Shown here piece after piece: positions 19,301 through 22,070 of a stretch of 22,070 bases of DNA. The translations under genes and the position numbers were made by a program. Where the stretch lies: NCBI GenBank assembly GCA_003427395.1, contig BFEA01000002.1, positions 8,929,521-8,951,590 on the forward strand, written 5' to 3'. Under the pieces are notes generated by a model. That model did no database searches, was not told the DNA's origin, and saw only the letters and a list, made by a program, of their open reading frames with translations. Every line of letters begins with the position of its first letter. Position 1 is the first letter of the stretch. The DNA is from Chara braunii. Lineage: Eukaryota > Streptophyta > Charophyceae > Charales > Characeae.

Positions 19301-19452
19301 TAAAACAGCTAGGAAACGGGAAAATAGCAACAATAGAAAAGGAACGTATCAGGTTCGGGCAATGGAGAGGCAGCGGCCCATCTCACCCGCACGGCACGGA
19401 AGCGCCAAGATCCAGATCCCATCTCACAGACATAACCATGAACTCGGTTTAG
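16366..19452 (+). pseudogene. LINE ORF2: reverse transcriptase and C-terminal zinc finger
   Basis: This is the same frame as the endonuclease, giving 1,501 codons from 14950 to 19452 with stops at 16363 and 16564-16566 (TAA). It begins with the usual pre-RT signature (ALQSMKPNKTPSIDGLSKEF). RT motifs in order: NYRPISLLTVAYKIL, FFDFEKAYDQV (motif A, D at 16885), RQGDPLAAPIF (motif B), LFVDDLTVLI (motif C, 17197-17208; V replaces the common A of FADD), and LRFLGIQVS. The C-terminus holds a zf-RVT-like finger: C at 18898 and 18907, H at 18937, C at 18940 and 18952, followed by ARQLWAKAAELW. Fifteen N bases (18123-18753) leave some residues unknown but do not break the frame. No RNase H domain is visible. 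Confidence 0.95.
18123..18753. other. Cluster of 15 ambiguous bases (N)
   Basis: N occurs at 18123, 18192, 18195, 18405, 18416, 18424, 18451, 18474, 18522, 18530, 18594, 18598, 18672, 18708 and 18753, and nowhere else in the window. They are single unresolved positions, as if reads from several copies of the LINE disagreed. Confidence 0.97.
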
Positions 19453-20211
19453 CACACCCACTTCTCAGACACCTCCCTCACTGCCCACAAACACGGGAGA
19501 ACCTGCCCCTCCCCAGCCATTTCAGAACTGAGGGCAAGGAGCACCAGACAGCCTAAAACAGTAATCCCCAGAAGCCACACACTCCAGGAAGCCAAACACA
19601 AACTAACACAGCATACGGAAACAACCCAAGCCTAACGACACCCACAATACTAATACTCCCACCACCAGATCTACCTCAGCCAACACCGTCACCAAACTGA
19701 TCCAGTGCCGCACACCCTCTTCAGCAACACCAACCTCATTACCACCTCCTCTCCCACATATTGTCTCACGACCCCCCCCCTTTCACCCGAACCCCAACAA
19801 ACATATATCAGGTCATACAGCCCCCCATTCCCCCCCCCGCCCCCCCATAACCTGACTCAAACACCCATCCTGTCCAACCCACTTCCTACCCCAAACGGAG
19901 AAAAGGCCAAAGAATTCACGCAGACCCCACAACAACAATGGACACAGCCATTTATAACCTCTAGGGAAAGTCACGCCAGCCGAGCGTAGCTGGGCTAGAG
20001 TATAGGGTTTTACACCCAAGGGTCAGACTCTAGTTAAAATTGCAACTAAGGTTTACAGAGTAGAGTATAGGGAGACCTCAGTTAAGGGGATCTCATAGAA
20101 TCATCCCAGACGCAACAAATAGAAAGGAAAGGACCAAGGACGCTCTCAAAGGTATCCAGAATAAGGTGTTGGCTCGAGAGTTTAGGGTCTGAGAGAAGGC
20201 AGAAGGCAGAA

Positions 20212-20462
20212 ACAGCAGTACAAATAGGATTTAGAATACCTGACAACCCAAAAGACGTGAGAAAGGGAGTTCAGAGGACAAAACACCATAGAGCTCTAGA
20301 AATTGGCAAGTTCATACGAGTTCCTTAGACCTGTCTCTTATACACAGCAGTACAAATAGGATTTAGAATACCTGACAACCCAAAAGACGTGAGAAAGGGA
20401 GTTCAGAGGACAAAACACCATAGAGCTCTAGAAATTGGCAAGTTCATACGAGTTCCTTAGAC
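20212..20462. repeat. Perfect 119-bp direct repeat joined by a transposase adapter sequence (probable assembly artefact)
   Basis: 20212-20330 and 20344-20462 are identical, both starting ACAGCAGTACAAATAGG and ending GTTCCTTAGAC. Between and overlapping them is CTGTCTCTTATACACA (20331-20346), which is the Tn5/Nextera mosaic end used in library preparation. Perfect identity beside diverged repeats, and an adapter at the seam, indicate misassembly and not biology. Confidence 0.92.
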
Positions 20463-20782
20463 AGAGCGGTATAGAAAAGTCGCTAAGCAAACCCTTAGAT
20501 CACAGCCCCCGACATCGGACCTAGCTGTCAGTTTTATCTGTTCAGAACCCAGCGGAGAGAAGCCAGGAGCTAGGTGACTCAGAGGATCAGAAGGTAGTAG
20601 ATATAGGCTAACTTAGGCAGGGGTGAGGGGTGGTACATCCTTCCCTACGGAAGTAATCAATGCCGTCCACTCGGGCCTCTCAGCCATAATGGGGAGGAGC
20701 GTGCGCGTGTTTTCATTTGTATTCTCATCTGACTTGCCGGGGGAATAGGAACCGGACTGTTGCTCCCCAGAATGGCAGGAGC

Positions 20783-20800
20783 CAGAACCGAGAGGTTCTG
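20783..20800 (+). promoter_or_regulatory. Terminal stem-loop of the LINE 3' end
   Basis: CAGAACC pairs with GGTTCTG (7 bp) around a GAGA loop of the GNRA type. It sits six bases before the A-rich tail. In several LINE families a 3'-end hairpin is recognised by the element's own reverse transcriptase; here that role is inferred from position. Confidence 0.7.
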
Positions 20801-20806
20801 CTTTGG

Positions 20807-20849
20807 AAAAAAAAAAAGAAAAAAGAAAAAAGAAAAAAAAGAAGAAGAA
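20807..20849 (+). repeat. A-rich tail of the LINE
   Basis: A43-nt run of A interrupted by single G bases (A11GA6GA6GA8, then GAA repeats) ends exactly at the target-site duplication, as expected for a reverse-transcribed tail. The regular G interruptions suggest a tail that was A-plus-simple-repeat, or has decayed. Confidence 0.93.
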
Positions 20850-20867
20850 GATATTGACAGCTTAGGG
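20850..20867 (+). repeat. LINE target-site duplication, 3' copy
   Basis: It is identical to 10820-10837 and marks the right edge of the LINE. The LTR sequence resumes directly after it and matches the left LTR from 4349 onward. Confidence 0.97.
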
Positions 20868-20958
20868 CCTCTCGTGATTTGTTAGGCCCGCCTTCACTTA
20901 GGGCGGGCACATTTGCAACAGAGCACCTTCAGCCTGCCGAGGATACGGAGTCCTCGCA
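20868..20958 (-). repeat. 5' LTR of the Ty3 element, outer part beyond the LINE
   Basis: These 91 bp match 4349-4438 in the left LTR with a few differences, including the conserved hairpin region, and end TCCTCGCA. In element orientation this is the start of U3 (TGCGAGGA). Together with 10266-10837 it gives a right LTR of about 663 bp. Confidence 0.88.
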
Positions 20959-21263
20959 TAAAGAAAAAATCCACAAAAAATGAAGAGACACTTCAGGGGT
21001 TGTGACAAACAGACGGGGCCATGAAAACGGCCCTATCATTCGTTTTGGTCTCCATTTGTGTACCAGAGGATGTATTTGGCCGGGTTAACTGACAGATTCA
21101 CTCAGCAGATAACTAGGGCCCATCTTCGTTTTGTGTCACTTGGTCACTACCGTCTTCACCCGCAAATAACGCCCAGGCATTATATTCAACTTGACCTTAA
21201 AAAATCAGATTTTTGGTTTTACTCGGTTCTTTTCTAGGAAGATTTTCATGAGCGGCTGGTCAT

Positions 21264-21336
21264 CCGGGCGTGATGCCCGGAGGGGTCTGACAACCGGGAT
21301 ACCCGGGCATCGGAAAAAAAAAAGAAAAAAAAAAAA
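21264..21336. repeat. Nested CCGGG inverted repeats followed by an A-rich run
   Basis: CCGGGC pairs with GCCCGG (21264-21280); CCGGG pairs with CCCGG (21294-21306); GATGCCCGG (21272-21280) is also the inverse of CCGGGCATC (21303-21311). An A-rich run with one G follows at 21314-21336. It could be the end of a small retroelement, but no body or target duplication is evident. Confidence 0.55.
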
Positions 21337-21981
21337 GGGGTGGTGGCTAGGCTACCAGAGTGGCCCGGAGACACTTGCCCAGCCGGGCCAAAAACAATTA
21401 TGCAATCAGACTCGTTCTCATTCACACTTTTCATGCATGTAAACAGCAGCGAAGCAAACTGGTGACATGCGCCCACTCAAAACTCAGAGATATGGCTTCC
21501 AGATACGAGTTCACTTTCGACTGGCTATGGCGACTCAGCGCCCAAACAACTCACTGTTCACACACACCGGATCACCCTGGATATCCCACATGCGTCACTC
21601 TGAACACTCGCATATACACACACACGCTTCACACTAACTACAGCTATGGCAGCTATCGCTGCCTCTACCCTATCGCTATACTAAGCTCCTTCTCTCTAGC
21701 CCACTGCGTCCTCCGGGCTCACTGCAGACCTCCTTGCACAAGTCGCTGTGACAGCGCTTCCGCATGGCTCACGCAGGAATGAATGAAAGGCTGGGCGCTG
21801 CCTCTTGATTTATACTTCGGAAACTCGTTGGTCTGCCCTTTGCCATCGGCCCATGGTGCTCATAGTCCCCCGTGGTACTTGCTGGACCGGACTGGGACTG
21901 ACTGGACCTTACCGCTGACTGCCTGTGGACTCACTGCTACGCTACCGTCGTCATACTGCGATTGCACTGCAGTTTAGTCCA

Positions 21982-22016
21982 CCACTTGCCTCGCCACTTG
22001 ACCACTTGCCCACTTG
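21982..22016. repeat. Four CCACTTG words in short array
   Basis: CCACTTG starts at 21982, 21994, 22002 and 22010; the last three are spaced by 8 bases. The array is short and irregular, with no known function. Confidence 0.8.
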
Positions 22017-22070
22017 CCGACCTTCTAGAAGGACTACAGCTAGACTTCTGGAACTTGCTAAGACTTCTAC

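Larger units (their letters stand above)
19453..20806 (+). other. LINE 3' untranslated region
   Basis: The first 500 bp are C- and A-rich with C8-C9 runs near 19770 and 19830. From 19990 it contains a repeated TAGAGTATAGGG word (near 19997 and 20062), then the duplicated 119-bp block with adapter, then a G-rich part leading to the stem-loop. Short open frames here have no motif. I see no gene. Confidence 0.75.
10838..20849 (+). mobile_element. Full-length-looking L1-type LINE inserted in the Ty3 5' LTR
   Basis: The insert is about 10.0 kb and is bounded by an 18-bp target duplication. It holds a 1.2-kb leader, ORF1 (zinc knuckle plus long extension), ORF2 (AP-type endonuclease, reverse transcriptase, C-terminal zinc finger), a 1.35-kb 3' UTR, a terminal stem-loop and an A-rich tail. 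Target-primed reverse transcription explains the tail and duplication. ORF1 has three stops and one frame change, ORF2 two stops, so this copy is inactive as read. At 10 kb it is longer than typical plant L1 elements (usually around 6-7 kb). Domain make-up favours the L1 group; I see no RNase H. Confidence 0.95.
3434..20958 (-). mobile_element. Ty3/gypsy chromovirus LTR retrotransposon, decayed, split by a nested LINE
   Basis: On the minus strand the order is 5' LTR (right end), primer-binding site, leader, gag, protease, reverse transcriptase, RNase H, integrase, chromodomain, polypurine tract and 3' LTR (left end). The PR-RT-RH-IN order is diagnostic of Ty3/gypsy, and the C-terminal chromodomain places it among chromoviruses. 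Without the inserted LINE (10838-20849, plus one copy of the target duplication) the element is about 7.5 kb. The coding region is broken by many stops and frame changes, so it is non-autonomous. No matching direct repeat is obvious at the outer edges (CGAAA before 3434, TAAAG after 20958), so the flanks may have been altered. Confidence 0.9.
20959..22070. other. Unassigned right flank
   Basis: Directly after the LTR is an A-rich patch, then mixed sequence to 21240. Nested CCGGG inverted repeats (21264-21311) and an A-rich run (21314-21336) follow. The rest is mid-GC with short CA and ACTG-type words, ending in four CCACTTG words (21982-22016) and a CTTCTAGAAG palindrome. Plus-strand frames of 140 and 64 codons (21360-21782 and 21783-21977) show no family motif, so I call no gene. 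Confidence 0.55.

Noticed and set aside
20212-20462. The 119-bp direct repeat as a biological LINE 3' UTR tandem repeat
   Set aside because: The joining bases are a transposase adapter, so a library or assembly artefact is the simpler explanation.
21360-21977. 140- and 64-codon plus-strand frames in the right flank
   Set aside because: No recognisable domain, C/T/H-rich low-complexity composition, no splice or promoter support.
1-22070. CRISPR array, tRNA gene, rRNA gene or bacterial-type operon
   Set aside because: No regularly spaced repeats, no cloverleaf and no bacterial gene layout seen; the window looks eukaryotic.

Overview
This window looks like repeat-dense nuclear DNA of a plant-lineage eukaryote. 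It has long AT-rich and microsatellite tracts, one chromodomain-bearing Ty3/gypsy element and one plant-style L1-like LINE. From memory only, the Ty3 gag-pol wording recalls elements of the charophyte alga Chara; I could not check this, so the organism is an inference. I see no intact host gene, rRNA, tRNA or CRISPR array.

Layout. 1-1678 is unassigned DNA with a (TC)n(AC)n microsatellite, a GC-rich palindromic patch, a candidate minus-strand exon (815-982) and a coding-like fragment (1433-1627). 1679-2688 is a probable solo LTR. 2689-3433 is unassigned. 3434-20958 is one Ty3/gypsy chromovirus lying on the minus strand: 3' LTR (3434-4439), chromodomain, integrase, RNase H, reverse transcriptase, protease, gag, leader, primer-binding site, and 5' LTR starting at 10266. 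That 5' LTR is split by a complete-looking LINE of about 10 kb on the plus strand (10838-20849), flanked by an 18-bp target-site duplication. The left LTR preserves the uninterrupted target. 20959-22070 is unassigned flank.

The LINE has a long 5' leader, an ORF1 with a CCHC zinc knuckle plus an acidic and coiled-coil extension, an ORF2 with AP-type endonuclease, reverse transcriptase and a C-terminal zinc finger, a 1.35-kb 3' UTR, a terminal stem-loop with a GAGA loop, and an A-rich tail. Both elements are decayed. The LINE carries only a few stops and one frameshift. The Ty3 element has many stops, frameshifts, an RT deletion and altered catalytic motifs. This agrees with the nesting order, Ty3 first and LINE later.

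Two technical flags matter. A 119-bp perfect duplication in the LINE 3' UTR is joined by a Tn5/Nextera mosaic-end sequence and is probably an assembly artefact. Fifteen N bases lie in ORF2 between 18123 and 18753.
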